In this document: piece by piece, positions 35,313 through 47,510 of the stretch
How the letters are laid out: each line of letters starts with the position of its first letter
How positions within the stretch are numbered: the first letter of the stretch is position 1
NCBI GenBank assembly: GCA_036346275.1
Contig: CM070719.1
Location: forward strand, 29,778,093-29,842,092
Length of the DNA stretch: 64,000 nucleotides
Reading direction: 5' to 3'
DNA from: Otatea glauca
Lineage: Eukaryota; Streptophyta; Magnoliopsida; Poales; Poaceae
Made by a program: the position numbers and the translations under genes
Notes under the pieces: model-generated
What the model was told of the DNA's origin: nothing
The model's database searches: none
What the model saw: only the letters and a program-made list of their open reading frames with translations

Positions 35313-35562
35313 GGGTATGTTTGGTTTCCTTTCAATAGTTATCGATGCTTGCCTTACCAAATTTTGATAGCGTTAACCAAATTTAGCGAGCTTTTGATTT
35401 ACTACCAAATTTTAGCACGATTCTCTTCTCCCTTGGTTCTTTAGTTCATTTCCTTCCAATCTTTAGCCAAAAGATTGGTAGGCAATTTGGTGATCAAATT
35501 TTGATAATGTCAAATTTTGATAAGACTTAGCGAGGCAAATTTATCATCAAACTAACAGACCA
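35313..35562. mobile_element. Degenerate Tourist-like MITE
   Basis: Ends are GGGTATGTTTGGTTTCC on the left and, reverse-complemented on the right, TGGTCTGTTAGTTTGATG. Internal arms rich in ACCAAATTTTGATA pair with TATCAAAATTTGA on the other side. It is flanked by TTA on the left and TTG on the right, one base off a TTA duplication. No coding capacity. Confidence 0.6.
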
Positions 35563-35565
35563 TTG

Positions 35566-36376
35566 TTCCACATTATATAAAATAAATCCAGCATTAGTCA
35601 CGTGCTAAGGCCAGAAGCACTTGTCAACATTAATCTTAGGAATACTCTTAAGGAAAAGTGCTACATTGATCACGTGCACTTGTGGGTCATCAGTGGTAGG
35701 CTCTAAATCCGCAAGAGATGAGGCGACTCCTGTTGAGTTTCTGGAGCGAAGCTGCCGTGAGGAAACAGAGGCGGACTGGGATGTGCAGATCGAGGATCAT
35801 CAGTGCGTTTTATAGCCCGGGATGACTTGGCACACACACATGTCAAGGGCAGCGGCAGATGGATTAGGCCGAAGTGGGGCATAGGCGAGGATAGAAAAGG
35901 AGGGATGGAGGTGATAGGTTGAGGAGGAATTGGGGAATCGCCTGTGATTCTGTGATAGCTCAAGCCACAGAGGAAGGGAGGAAAGAGAGGGCCGACAGCC
36001 CAATGTGAAGAGAGAGAGACAGAGGTCAGCCCGGCCACTCATGAGAAGTTGGATTTAGAATTGATTTTCGATTTTTTGAATGATAGGGAAATCAAATGAA
36101 TCCCAACAAATATGAAACGCCCTTAAAAGAATTCCAAGAAAATTCAATGGTGCATGTTTGGATACACTGAATTTAAATAAATATTTTCAGATTGAAAATA
36201 TTATGTGACTAAACTGATTAGTTGAATTTAATTTACGACAATTTTATTTTAAGCTTTAATTAATTCCTAAAATTGATAAATATTTATAAGTAAATAATTG
36301 AAATAAATTGTTCTGAAAGTTACAAAAATTATATTTAAAGTTAACATTGAATACGCCATAATAATCTAGTTAATTA
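35566..36376. other. Unassigned stretch
   Basis: Nothing recognised. 35600-36050 has moderate GC and frames on both strands without a family pattern; a minus-strand TATAAAACGCACTG lies near 35802-35815. 36060-36376 is AT-rich. Confidence 0.4.
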
Positions 36377-36622
36377 ATGTATTTAACTGGAAATTCTATG
36401 CGTTCCCATTTTCACATCAATATTCTTTTGGCCAAGCGTGTTCTCTCCTCCCCTATTGAGCTTGTCACTTACACCAATGGCGATTGGGCGGGCTGCCCCA
36501 ACACACGCTGCTCAACCTCTGCATACTGCATTCATCTTGGTGGTCCAAACGGTAGAAAACAATCTCCCGTTTTAGCGCCGAAGCTAAGTACATGTGCCTT
36601 CTTGCTAGCTCCGTTGATATAT
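36377..36622 (+). pseudogene. Ty1/copia RNase H fragment, interrupted by the CACTA element
   Basis: The frame carries LVTYTNGDWAGCPNTRCSTS followed by A-Y-C-I-H-L-G, the RNase H start of copia pol (D-x-D-W-A-G...R-R-S-T-S-G-Y is usual). Upstream RT is missing. It stops at the CACTA insertion at 36626. The far side of the insertion resumes with the last codons of a copia pol, the PPT and LTR, in the same orientation, so both are parts of one old element. Some sequence between RNase H and the end has been lost. Confidence 0.75.
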
Positions 36623-36625
36623 TCA
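36623..36625. repeat. TSD of the CACTA element (left)
   Basis: TCA precedes CACTACTACAG; TCA follows the other terminus at 63860-63862. Three-base duplications are the rule for CACTA elements. Confidence 0.88.
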
Positions 36626-36639
36626 CACTACTACAGAAT

Positions 36640-37240
36640 GGTACATCACTATCGCTTCATCTGTGTCGGTTCTTAAGTTTTTAGGAAAAAATGATTGTGA
36701 TAGATGACTTAGGAGAGGCATTTATCATAATCACTATCGGTTCTCAGGTTAGAAGTGATAGTGATGTAGCACTGGGAACATCACAATCGGTTCTTATGCG
36801 AGAAGTGATAGTGATGTGCATTATCATCACTATCGATTTTCATATAAAAAGCGATAGTGATTAGCCCGTACACATCACTATCGGTTCTTATCGAAGAAGC
36901 GATAGTAATGATAATGCACATCACTATCGCTTCTCGCAAAAGAACCGATAGTGATAACAACGTGTCATCACTATCGGTTCTTTTGCGAGAAGCGATAGTC
37001 GTTGTTATCACTATCGGTTCTTTTGCGAGAAGCGATAATGATGTGCATTATCATCACTATCGCTTCTTCGATAAGAACCGATAGTGATATGTACGGGCTC
37101 ATCACTATCGCTTCTTATGTGGGAACCGATTGTGATGACTATGATAATCACTATCGCTTGGCTTATAAGAACCGATCGTGATGTGATGATCACATCACTA
37201 TCGCTTTTATATGAGAACCGATAGTGATGTGCCCGTTAGG
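36640..37240. repeat. Left subterminal hairpin array of the CACTA element
   Basis: About a dozen alternating inverted units of the form CATCACTATCGGTTCTT, a short spacer, AAGCGATAGTGATG. Several neighbours pair perfectly (for example around 36880-37090), so the region can fold into stacked hairpins. In En/Spm such motifs bind the TNPA protein; that role is inferred here. Confidence 0.9.
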
Positions 37241-37546
37241 TTATTTATACCACTCGAGCTGAACTCTTCTCTGTTATTGTTCCAGAGGAGGTTTCTCCGC
37301 CGCCACCAGAAAAAATAGCTCATATTCTGTGGTTGGAAGCAATACTTGGGTGAGAAAATTTGAAATCCTCAAAGGTGGGTGTTAAGAGGGTTAATTTGAA
37401 GCCCTAACTTGAGGAGATTTCCCCTCATTTTGCATAATTTGTGGTTTTCTTCAAAATGTGAACATTCCTTCAAACCCCTTTAATTTTGCACTATGTAATT
37501 TTGATATGTCGCGAAGAAAGTCTAGATTGCACTGGTATTGTGTATG
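37241..37546 (+). promoter_or_regulatory. Putative CACTA promoter and leader
   Basis: Directly inside the array is TTATTTATACC (37251-37261), followed by a leader with TTCTCCGCCGCCACC. This is where En/Spm elements start transcription. No start codon with a recognised protein follows before the copia insertion at 37552. Confidence 0.4.
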
Positions 37547-37551
37547 TCCTA
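37547..37551. repeat. TSD of Sirevirus-like copia (left)
   Basis: TCCTA here and at 47013-47017. Confidence 0.92.
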
Positions 37552-39188
37552 TGAAGGACCATGTGGAGGTCCATCCATATTTGTGATGAGTATTTGACTT
37601 TATTTGAGCAAGGTGTGCTCAAGTTTGAGTTTGATTTGGTTTGATTTTCAAAATGAAGCAATTTGAGTTGTCTTTGCCAGGAGTGGCAGTACCGGTCGTA
37701 TGGACGCGGTAGTGATGAGTTGCATGGTTTATTGCACATCTTTGTGGGCATTGCTATGTGAGGAGTTTCCTTGTTTTTGATGGTTGCAGGACGACGGTGC
37801 TAGGTCATGCTGAGGCGAAGGATGACCGGGACTAGACGAGGAGCGTCGGAGGTCCAGACGGTTGGGAGATCGCTGGAAGATGATCGGAGACGGAGTCCGG
37901 GCAATTCAAGAAGACAAGGAAAGGAGTTGATGCTAGCTAGATGCCGCGTGGATCAATGAGGGCCGTCGGATTGCGGTCTAGTTGATAGGTTAGCGGGTCT
38001 AGGTAGTATGCTTTGAAAACCGTGCAAGAAAACCCGGTATGTGTGTGGGTTTTGGGTTAGCCCTTGCATGGCTGTGTGTGTGGGTTAATCCTAGCCCTTA
38101 GATGAGTGCACTAGGGTTGAGGGACTCATCCAAGGGTGGTAGGTGGCCCAAGAGTAGTATAAATAGGGGTGGAGGGGTAGCCTCCTCTCCTTGAAGGTGT
38201 TGAGGTTTTTGATGCTCATTTGAGCTTTGCCCACATGAATGTGAGGCTTTGTAACCTCCTTCCAGAAATGAAAGTTTTATTCATCCACCTCTGAATTTAT
38301 TTTATGATTTACATTATGTCTTTACTTTACGCAATTTAAATTCAGCATTTACTTTCCGCAATTACATTCCCGCAATTTACTTTCAAGTAATTTGGATTTG
38401 CCCCTCCTTCTAAATGCTGCTGTTCTTGGATGTTTTGAGTGTGTTCATATGGTTTTACATCTCTTTTGCACTCTTGGATTGAGTAGAGAACATCTTTTCT
38501 TTCAAGTTCCAACTTTGTTCTGAACTTGTTCTTCGTGCAGCAGTCAGTGTTTGATTTTTATAAAAATCTAGAAACATCATTTTTGAGTGATTCTTGTTGG
38601 AGGAGGTGAGGGACTCTGATATCCGCTTGCAGAAAAATTTTGGAGTTCACTTGTTGCACCGTTTGGGCGCCATGAGGTGAAAACCGAGCCCCAAACTTTC
38701 TGCTCGAAGTTCTTGACCAGACTGTGTTCTTCGATTTTTCCTGTTTTTTCTGTAAGGCTTCTTGAGGATAAATTTGGTTGAGTTCTTCACGACTCTAATG
38801 CTCACAGGGAGAAAAAGTCTGAAAATTTTGTGAGCTACAGAAACCCACTAACCTCCTGTGCAAATTGAGGACAAGTTCTGGAAATCCTGCTTTTGCTTTT
38901 CTGAATGTGACTTTTGTGATTTGAATTGATGTCCTTTCTAAAAGCAAGAGTTTGAATTGATTCCTCTTTATCTTGGACACTAGACAACCAGGATTGTGAC
39001 TCAAAAATCCCCACATATTTTATGGCACTTATCCATGCAAGCTTAGGGTACACATAGTTGTCTAGTTTTTCGGGTTTTTCACAATTCTTTTTAAACGATC
39101 TTGTCGAGGTTTTTGTTGGAGTATTTTGGGGGAATTTTTATTTGCGACCATTCACCCCCCCCCCTCTGTTCGCCATCTCGGTCCTTCA
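37552..39188 (+). repeat. 5' LTR of the Sirevirus-like copia
   Basis: It begins TGAAGGACCATGTGG and ends CTCGGTCCTTCA, with 9-bp perfect terminal inverted repeats. The TATA box is at 38157-38169. A C10 run lies near the 3' end (about 39155). Confidence 0.95.
38157..38169 (+). promoter_or_regulatory. LTR TATA box, Sirevirus-like copia
   Basis: GTATAAATAGGGGT; the same site in the 3' LTR is at about 45978-45990. Inferred from the motif and position. Confidence 0.65.
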
Positions 39189-39190
39189 AT

Positions 39191-39203
39191 TGGTATCAGA
39201 GCC
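39191..39203 (+). promoter_or_regulatory. Primer-binding site of the Sirevirus-like copia
   Basis: TGGTATCAGAGCC, two bases from the LTR end; complementary to initiator tRNA-Met. Confidence 0.9.
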
Positions 39204-39243
39204 GGTTTTGCTCTTCCATAGATCTTGACCGGTCTCAAGAGCC

Positions 39244-42200
39244 ATGGCGACGGACAAATATTCCACCAAGCCTCCAATCTTTAATGGAGTTGATTTTCCT
39301 TTTTGGAAGTCCCGGATGGAGTCATACATCACGCGGGGCTACGATATGGCGAAGGTGAAACTCCGTATGAGGTTCCTGGCGATGAAAATGTCACGGCCAT
39401 CAATATGGTTGACGTTGAGGCGAATGCTAAGGCAAGGAACATTCTCATACGTGGTCTTAGCCGCGTGAGTATGATAGGATTTCTCACCTTCGCTCGCTCA
39501 CGAGATTTGGGTAACCTCGATGCTTACCATGAGGGCTCTACTCAAATCAAGACGTGAGGCAGACAGTTCAAGCGAGTACAACAAGTTTGATCAACGCTAC
39601 CGGTGAGAGTCTCGACGAGTGTTTTGGTCGGTTTACAAAGATTTTGAGCGACCTCCGAGCGCTTGGTTGCATATACGACTCGGACAATGCTCGGCATTTC
39701 TTGACCGCACTCGACCTTCGGGTTTGGGAGATGAAGGTGACCACCATCAAGGACACCACCGACTTATCGACTCGACTCTTGACGGGCTTTATTCCGCCTC
39801 AAGACTCATGAGATCGATGTCGTCTCTCGGAAGACGAAATCTCGATCGATGGCTTTGGTCACCGATCCCATTGGATCTTCTTCTTCCGATCCTTCTATTG
39901 GTTTCTCTCTTTCCGCCCTTTGCGAGCTAGCGATGACCAACTGGAAAAATTTCGAGAAAATGAGCTTGCTCTTCTCGCCGCAAGTTTTCTCATGCATACA
40001 AGAGGGTGAGAGAGAGGAAGAGAGGTGGCATGATCACCGCTTGAGTGTGGTGGCCCCAACCACATTCGGCGAACTGTCCCAAGCCGGAGAAGGGCAAGAA
40101 TAACGTTGGCGGTTCGGGCAAGAACGACTACACCGACAAGAACCGCAACAAGAAGCCTCCAGTTCATGAACCGGCGCAAGACGAGAAGAAGTACCGCAAC
40201 TTCTCCAAGAACAAGAAGCTCTTCCACCGCGCCCTTGCCGCGCTTGACGACATCAACCTCTCCGACACGGAGACATGGAGCGACGAGGCGAGGATGATCC
40301 GCAAGAGAAGAAAGGCGGCGACGACTTCTCGGCATGTGCTTCATGGCGACACCAACGACATCGGCGACTCGAGCTCTACAAATGACTTCGGACGAGGTTC
40401 GTCCGGATGGGGAAGGGCGATGTTTGGATTGTTGACTCGGTTGTTCTCGTCATATGACCGGAGATTCTCGTTGGTTCTCTTCCTAGTCCGAGCCCCGGTG
40501 ATGAGTTAATCACTTTTGGGGATGCATCTTCAGGTAGAGTCATTGCTAAAGGTACCATCTGCATTAACCAAAATTTCATTCTTAAAGATGTTGCCTTAGT
40601 AAGTAAGCCGCAATACAATCTGCTCTCTGTTTCTCAGCTTATCGATGACTCTTTCGAGGTAAGCTTCAAGAGTAATGCCTGTAGAATCCTTGATTCATCA
40701 GGAGGGTTAGTTTGTGGGATTTCTAGATTTGGGAGAGTCTTTCGTGCTGATTTTTCTCGCTTCTTCGGAGACTCTCTTCGATGTTTGATTGCTTCGAGTC
40801 CGTGATCTCTCCTTCGGCATAGGAGACTTGGTCACATTGGTTTTGATCATTTGACCCAAGTTAGCGACCATGATCTCATTCGGGTTTGCCCAAACTCAAG
40901 ATGGTCAAAGACTTAGTTTGCTCTCCTTGCCGACATGGCAAGATGGTTCTCGCTTCTCATCCTCCGATCCACCGTAGTGATGATGATGCACCAGACAGCT
41001 TTTACATATGGACCTTTGTTGGTCGGCTAGAGTGCATCGGCAGGAGGGAGGTGGTATGTTCTTGTCATCGTTGATGATTTTTCTAAATACTCTTGGGTAT
41101 TCTTCATGGCCTCGAAGGATGAGACTTTTCTCACTTGGGGTTTGATCAAGAGGTTGTCTATTGAGCTCCCTGGTGCATTACGAGCTATCTGCAGTGATAA
41201 TGGCACGGAGTTCAAGAATTCCTACTTTGAGAGTTTTTGTGTGGAGTCGGTTTAGAGCATCGTTCTCTTCTCCCTCGCTCCTCGTGAGAATGGCGAGTGG
41301 AAAGGAAGAACAGACCACGGTTGAGATGGCCAGACGATGCTAGACGAGTCTGATACTCTAGGAAGTTTTAATGAGGCTATAGCTCTTGCTTGCCATGTTT
41401 CTAATCGCGTGTTTTTGAGAGCACATTTGCATCGCACTTCTTATGAGTTGAGGTATGGCGAAAGCCCGGTGTGTCTCATTTTCGCGTTTTGGTTGCAAGT
41501 GTTTTATCTTGAAGTCAGTAACCTAGATAAGTTTGAGTCTCGCTCTTCCGATGGTATCTTTCTAGGTTACTCGACTTCTTCTCGTAGCTATAGGGTGCAG
41601 AGTGTTGATGCGCATAGGATCATAGAGACCTGTGATGTGACCTTCGATGAGGCTAGCCCAGAGCTAGACACGATGTTTGAGCTCTTCTTATCCCTCCGAG
41701 ACCATCTTTGTAGAAGATGAGGATGATGGAGATGATGGTGTTCCACGGATCCAGTTCCCTCTATACCCGAGGTGCCTCCTGTTTCCATTTCTCGCACCTC
41801 GAGTGACCTACCCTTGCCTTCGACTCTCCTTGGTGAGTGGCTCTGCTCCTACCTCTTACGTGCATGAGGTAGAGGCCACTCGCTTCTACGGTCCTCCCGT
41901 CATATCCGAAAGCTCATCCACCGATCGGATCATTGGTGATCTGTTTGAGCGCGTCACTCACTCAAAATCAGGTTTCTCGGTTTACGCCTCCACTCGCCTT
42001 CGTTGCCTCCTTTGAGCCGAAGATGTTTCTCATGCATTATCCGATGAATCGTGGATTAATGCTATGCATGAGGAACTTGAGAACTTTGAGAGGAACAAGG
42101 TATGGCAGCTTGTCGAGCCCCATCTGGTCATAATGTCATTGGGACCAAGTGGGTGTTCAAAAACAAGCAGTGAGGATGGGGTTGTCATTCGCAACAAGGC

Positions 42201-43535
42201 TAGGCTAGTTGCATGGGGCTTTTCTCGGGTTGAGGGTCTTGACTTTGAGGAGACCTTTGCCCTGTAGCTAGACTAGAGGCTATTAGGATCCTGCTTGCAT
42301 TCTCTGCATCCCAGGGCTTCAAGCTCTATCAAATGGATGTTAAGAGTGCATTCCTCAATGGCTTTATTGAGGAAGAGGTTTATGTCAAACAACCTCCAGG
42401 ATTCGAGAACCCCAAGTTTCCGAGTCATGTATACAAGCTCTCCAAAGTTTTGTATGGACTCAAGCAGGCCCCCAAAGCATGGTATGAGAGGCTCAAGTCT
42501 TATCTTATCAGCCATGACTTCAAAATGGGCATAGTAGACAAAACTCTGTTCATCAGACACCATGAGTCTCATTTTCTTCTTGTCCAGATTTATGTGGACG
42601 ATATAATTTTGGTGGCTCATCTCATTCGCTTGTGTCTCGGTTTTACGAGGTGATGAGCACAGAGTTTGAGATGAGTATGATGGGCGAGTTGAGCTACTTT
42701 CTTGGCTTCCAAATCAAGCAGACTCGGGAGGGTACTTTCTTGCATCAAGGCAAATATACCCGTGACCTCCTGAGGCGTTTCGACATGTCTGATGGGAAGC
42801 CGGTGATGACTCCTATGGCCACCACTGCTGTCCTCGAGCCCGATGAGGATGGTGAGCTGCTGATCAAAAGGAGTTTCGGAGCATGATCGGCTCCCTCTTG
42901 TACCTCACTGCTTCGAGGCCGGACATACATTTTGTTGTGTGTCTGTGCGCTCGATTTCAAGCTTCTCCTCGCGCCTCTCACCGCCAGTGGTCAAGCGCAT
43001 CTTCAGGTACCTTCGTGCTACCACCGATTATGGTATTTGGTACTCTTCGTCTTCTTGTCTATCTCTTAGAGCCTTTTACGATGCCGACTTTCTTCGGGTG
43101 TAGGATAGATAGGAAGAGCACTTCGGCACTTGCCAATTCATTGGCACTTCTCTTGTTTCTTGGTCATCTAGGAAGCGATCAGGAGTTGCATGATCCACCC
43201 GAGGCCGAGTATGTTGTTTGCGACTAGTTCTTTGAGCAGTGCTCTGGATGAGATCGACCTTACGGGACTATGGGTTAGAGATAGAGAGTGTGCCACTTTT
43301 CGTGACAACACTTCAGCCATTTGCATTGCTAAAACCCAGTGCAACATTCCGGACCAAGCACATTGATATTAGATATCACTTCCTTAGAGACCATGTGGAG
43401 AAGGGAGATATCGCGCTTCAGTTCGTAGAGAGTGACCTTCAGTTAGCCGATATTTTCACTAAGCCTTTGGATAGCTCCAGATTTGTTGCCTTGAGGAGTG
43501 AGCTTGGAGTCGTGAGCCCTTACGGCCTTTCGTGA
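39244..43535 (+). pseudogene. Sirevirus-like copia gag-pol (multiply broken)
   Basis: The start at 39244 gives MATDKYSTKPPIFNG, the gag opening, with the gag core continuing in other frames (SLDECFGRFTKILSDLRALG near 39610). A zinc-knuckle remnant HSANCPKPEKG is near 40070 and a basic linker to 40340. The protease motif W-I-V-D-S, then after a small deletion C-S-R-H-M-T-G, is near 40425. Integrase zinc (RLGHIGFDHLT, CSPCRHGKM) lies at 40810-40940 and the core with SDNGTEFKN near 41200. RT at 42070-42620 has QMDVKSAFLNG and YVDD; RNase H and the end of pol (TKHIDIRYHFLRDHVEKGDI, ADIFTKPL) reach the stop at 43535. Many frame changes and stops occur, so no product is expected. It is the most decayed pol of the two nested copias. 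Confidence 0.88.
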
Positions 43536-45378
43536 GGGGGAGCTGGTTTGTATATTATGTATTATATGTTTTCTTCCAGCTTTTCTTTTCTTTGTGTTTC
43601 TTCTGGGTGACTTTGGGCTTGTTTTCTTGAGTTGAGTTCACTCACTTAGACTTCTGGCATGCCTTGCATTGACCTCTTATCTTGTGCTTTAGGTTGCTAT
43701 CATGCGTGATTAGCTGTTCTCTCTTCTCTCTAGGTTGAGTTCCCTCACAGTCTTATAAGTCTAGCAGGTATTGGGCCTCCTGGGTAGACAGGGTCTGTGT
43801 GCACTCCTTAGTTGGGATCTAGAGTCAGCTTCCCTATGTCAGTCACTGGGGAAGATAAGAGCGAGTCTGAGCCGTAGTGAGTCTCTTTTATCTTTTTTAT
43901 GCTCTATAGCCATCCAGTTTTGCAGTTTCTCGACTTCTTCTCCTCATTATGTTTTTCTGGTTGTTATTGAGTTCATGTGGGTCTTCTTTATGCCTAATCT
44001 TGATAATAACTCATTTGTTAACCAGATTTGAGCTTAAAATTGATTCATTTGTTGAGGGGGAGTTTGGGAATCTGTTCATGCATTGCATTTAGACTGCATT
44101 TTCTGTTTTATGAGCTTTGTCTATTATGCAATTGATTTCTTCTTCATGCTATACACCATGCTACATCATTTGAAGAAAATCACTAGCTTAGGTATGTCCA
44201 AGTTCATTTAACTTGCTAAGCTTAAAAATGAAATAAGCCTTAAATGAAAAACTTGATGAAACTTGTTGCTTTTACTTGCTAGGTTTCTTCTCTAGAGGTT
44301 TGTGCCATAATTTGAGAAATTTAGGAGTTCTCTAGAGTCCCTATAGCAACTTGGGTGAAACTAGTTTGATCCATGCTAGAGTCCTTCAATTGCTCATGAA
44401 TCGTTGTGCTAAAAATGAAATTAAACAAAATTGACTCTTCTTGTGCACATTCGACTCAACACCTTGTATTCACAAGACCGCTTCCCATTGCACTTGGGAT
44501 GAACTTGGAATACATCGTGTTTGACCTAGACCATCCTCTTAAGAGTTCATCTTGAGATGGTCGCATACGGCTTGAGTCAATTGGTTGTCAAAAGAAAATG
44601 CAAATAAATTAAAAACAAAGACATATGTGGGTAAAGAATGCAAATAATGTCAAACATTTGCACCACGCCATGTCTTGTATGATGATAAATCAAAATTTGC
44701 ATTAAGTGATAAATGAGCCCGAAGGACCTTGTATGCTCTTCTAGATTCCCCAACGTGTTGAGTAGGTTGAACTCTAGGTTTTCCTTTTGATCCTTAGAGT
44801 GGTATTCTTCTATTTTTGAAACTAAAGCTAAGTGTTGCACTTGTCAAATCTTGATAAAAATGAAATATTCAAATCTAAGCTTGTATTTGCACTTGGACAT
44901 ATCCTAGACTAGTCTAATCTAAAAATTGACTAGCTTGGTGTCATATCTTGTCATTGTGATCAATTGGATAATCTTCAAAGCTCTTTCGATTGCATTTCAT
45001 GCATACATAAAAAAATTGATGCCTATATTGCCAAAAGGGGGAGAAAACGTAGAAAAGGCATCACTAAAAAGATAAAAATGTGAATGCTTATTTGGTTATT
45101 ATGATCTTTGTAAAACTATGCTACTACTTACATTTGGATCATAATCTCATAATCACATTTGACATGTTTAGTTGGATTTTAGAGTTTTGTTGAAAACTTG
45201 CTCTTTCTTAAATTTAACTCTAAAATCTAAATTCCTCTTTGTCAAATTGGTCATGGTACTAATTTCTATCTTTGGACCAAGTTTGACTTTGCAACTAAAA
45301 TTGTTTTCTTCTTCATTTTCTTCAAACTCAAATTTATGCCTTTTGTGTGGTTTGTCAATATACTCATCAAGGGGAGAT
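43536..45378 (+). other. Long pol-to-LTR spacer with repeated polypurine motifs
   Basis: 1.84 kb without a recognised frame. Purine tracts resembling the PPT occur at 43532-43542 (GTGAGGGGGAG), 44053-44062 (TGAGGGGGAG), 45033-45043 (AAAAGGGGGAG), and the functional one at 45369-45378 (AAGGGGAGAT) beside the LTR. Multiple PPT-like motifs in this spacer are a known Sirevirus trait. Confidence 0.75.
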
Positions 45379-47012
45379 TGAAGGACCATGTGGAGGTCCA
45401 TCCATATTTGTGATGAGTATTTGACTTTATTTGAGCAAGGTGTGCTCAAGTTTGAGTTTGATTTGGTTTGATTTTCAAAATGAAGCAATTTGAGTTGTCT
45501 TTGCCAGAGTGGCGATCTGCGGTCGTATGGACGCGGTAGTGATGAGTTGCATGGTTTATTGCACATCTTTGTGGGCATTGCTATGTGAGGAGTTTCCTTG
45601 TTTTTGATGGTTCTTTGGACGACGGTGCTAGGTCATGGTGAGGCGAAGGATGACCGGGACTAGGCGAGGCGTCGGAGGTCCAGACGGTTGGGAGATCGCG
45701 GAAGATGATCGGAGGCGGAGTCGGGCAATTCAAGAAGACAAGGAAAGGAGTTGATGCTAGCTAGATGCGCGTGGATCAATGAGGGCCGTCGGATTGCGGT
45801 CTAGTTGATAGGTTAGCGGGTCTAGGTAGTATGCTTTGAAAACCGTGCAAGAAAACCCGGTATGTGTGTGGGTTTTGGGTTACTTGCATGGCTGTGTGTG
45901 TGGGTTAATCCTAGCCCTTAGATGAGTGCTCTAGGGTTGAGGGACTCATCCAAGGGTGGTAGGTGGCCCAAGAGTAGTATAAATAGGGGTGGAGGGGTAG
46001 CCTCCTCTCCTTGAAGGTGTTGAGGTTTTTGATGCTCATTTGAGCTTTGCCCACATGAATGTGAGGCTTTGTAACCTCCTTCCAGAAATGAAAGTTTTAT
46101 TCATCCACCTCTGAATTTATTTTATGCATTTACATTATGTCTTTACTTTACATAATTTAAATTCAGCATTTACTTTCCGCAATTACATTCCGCAATTTAC
46201 TTTCAAGTAATTTGGATTTGCCTCCCCTCCTTCTAAATGCTGCTGTTCTTGGATGTTTTGAGTGTGTTCATATGGTTTTACATCTCTTTTGCACTCTTGG
46301 ATTGAGTAAAGAACATCTTTTCTTTCAAGTTCCAACTTTGTTCTGAACTTGTTCCTCGCGCAGCAGTCAGTGTTTGATTTTTATAAAAATATAGAAAAAT
46401 TCTTTTTGAGTGATTCTTATTGGAGGAGGTGCGGGACTCTGATATCCGCTTGCATAAAAATTTTGGAGTTCACTTGTTGCACCGTTTGGGCGCCATGAGG
46501 TGAAAACCGAGCCCCAAACTTTCTGCTCGAAGTTCTTGACCAGACTGTGTTCTTCGATTTTTCCTGTTTTTTTTGTAAGGCTTTTTGAGGACAAATTTGG
46601 TGGAGTTCTTCACGACTCTAATGCTCACAGGGAGAAAAAGTCTAAAAATTTTGTGAGCTACAGAAACCCACTAACCTCCTGTGCAAATTGAGGACAAGTT
46701 CTGGAAATCCTGCTTTTGCTTTCCTGAAAGTGACTTTTGTGATTTGAATTGATGTCCTTTCTAAAAACAAGAGTTTGAATTGATTCCTCTTTATCTTGGA
46801 CACTAGACAACCAGGATTGTGACTCAAAAATCCCCACATATTTTATGGCACTTATCCATGCAAGCTTAGGGTACACATAGTTGTCTAGTTTTTCGGATTT
46901 TTCACAATTCTTTTTAAACGATCTTGTCGAGGTTTTTGTTGGAGTATTTTGGGGGAATTTTTATTTTGCGACCATTCACCCCCCCCCCTCTGTTCGCCAT
47001 CTCGGTCCTTCA
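45379..47012 (+). repeat. 3' LTR of the Sirevirus-like copia
   Basis: Copy of 37552-39188 with small differences; it ends GGTCCTTCA at 47012 before TCCTA. Confidence 0.95.
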
Positions 47013-47017
47013 TCCTA

Positions 47018-47139
47018 TCAGATTTCACACCCTTTATTTCACAAGCATGTACACACATGTATTTAATTATCTTAATTTGTAGTGCTTTGATGTTAATATG
47101 GAATTATTATTGTTGTCACCTGATGAATGCTAGAGTTTA
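47018..47139. other. CACTA internal sequence after the copia insertion
   Basis: It resumes the CACTA leader. From about 47090 it is alignable to 50800-50850 (TTATTATTGTT, then TAGAGTT and CCTACGTCTCCCGTTCGAG), which opens the foldback module. Confidence 0.5.
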
Positions 47140-47510
47140 GGGTGCGGAACCTACGTCTCCCGTTCGAGGACGCTTGTTTATAAATATGCCGAACGAAATG
47201 GCATATTTATAAGCAAGCAGTCTCGAATTGTCCACGTTCTTTGGACAGTTCGAGGATATGTGCTTCGGGCAAGTTCCTAAGCTGTGTTGTACAACTGCAG
47301 AGTAGAGATTTCGGTAGCATCTCCCTGGTATTCTCCAGATACACACCCCTCTTGACCTGTTGTCGAGACGTGTATATGGAGAATAGCGGGAGATCTTCAA
47401 ATTTTCTCCGAGTTGTAAACGGCTTAGGAACTTGTCGAACTCACATATCCTCGAATGGGATTAGGACCAAACCTATTTAGAGATTAGGAGTCATCGTTGG
47501 TACCCTTGTT
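47140..47510. repeat. CACTA foldback module, copy 1
   Basis: It contains a perfect 18-bp hairpin (arms 47173-47190 and 47200-47217), a small hairpin around GTCCACG...TGGAC, and a long imperfect foldback 47249-47456 with arms of about 95 bp. Those arms begin and end in TTCGAGGATATGTG and its inverse. After it stands AGGACCAAACCTATTTAGAG. Frames inside are by-products of the fold. It is homologous to copy 2 at 50845-51220. Confidence 0.85.

Larger units (their letters stand above)
37552..47012 (+). mobile_element. Ty1/copia element, Sirevirus-like, complete structure
   Basis: 9461 bp, with LTRs 37552-39188 and 45379-47012 (1637 and 1634 bp), ends TGAAGGACC...GGTCCTTCA, TSD TCCTA, iMet-type primer site, gag-pol in the plus direction and a PPT. 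A 1.84-kb noncoding stretch between pol and the 3' LTR with several PPT-like motifs, together with the gag type, points to the Sirevirus (Maximus/SIRE) lineage. LTR copies differ by scattered small indels and substitutions, and gag-pol is heavily broken. Confidence 0.9.

Noticed and set aside
36781..37193. Frames of 60-76 codons on both strands
   Set aside because: They translate the hairpin array; the repeat ITIGS/SDSD patterns are by-products of the palindromic units.
36640..37240. Regularly spaced repeats resembling a CRISPR array
   Set aside because: Units are inverted and palindromic with near-constant spacers, lie next to a CACTA terminus, and the DNA is a plant-type nuclear sequence. 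They are subterminal repeats.
45168..45578. Minus-strand frame overlapping the copia 3' LTR, also at 37491-37751
   Set aside because: The shared part is LTR sequence present twice; the extension is spacer. No protein pattern.
47137..47400. Minus-strand frame, similar to one at 50797-51177
   Set aside because: The two are similar because both lie in the foldback module; the strong arm complementarity explains the open frame better than a protein does.
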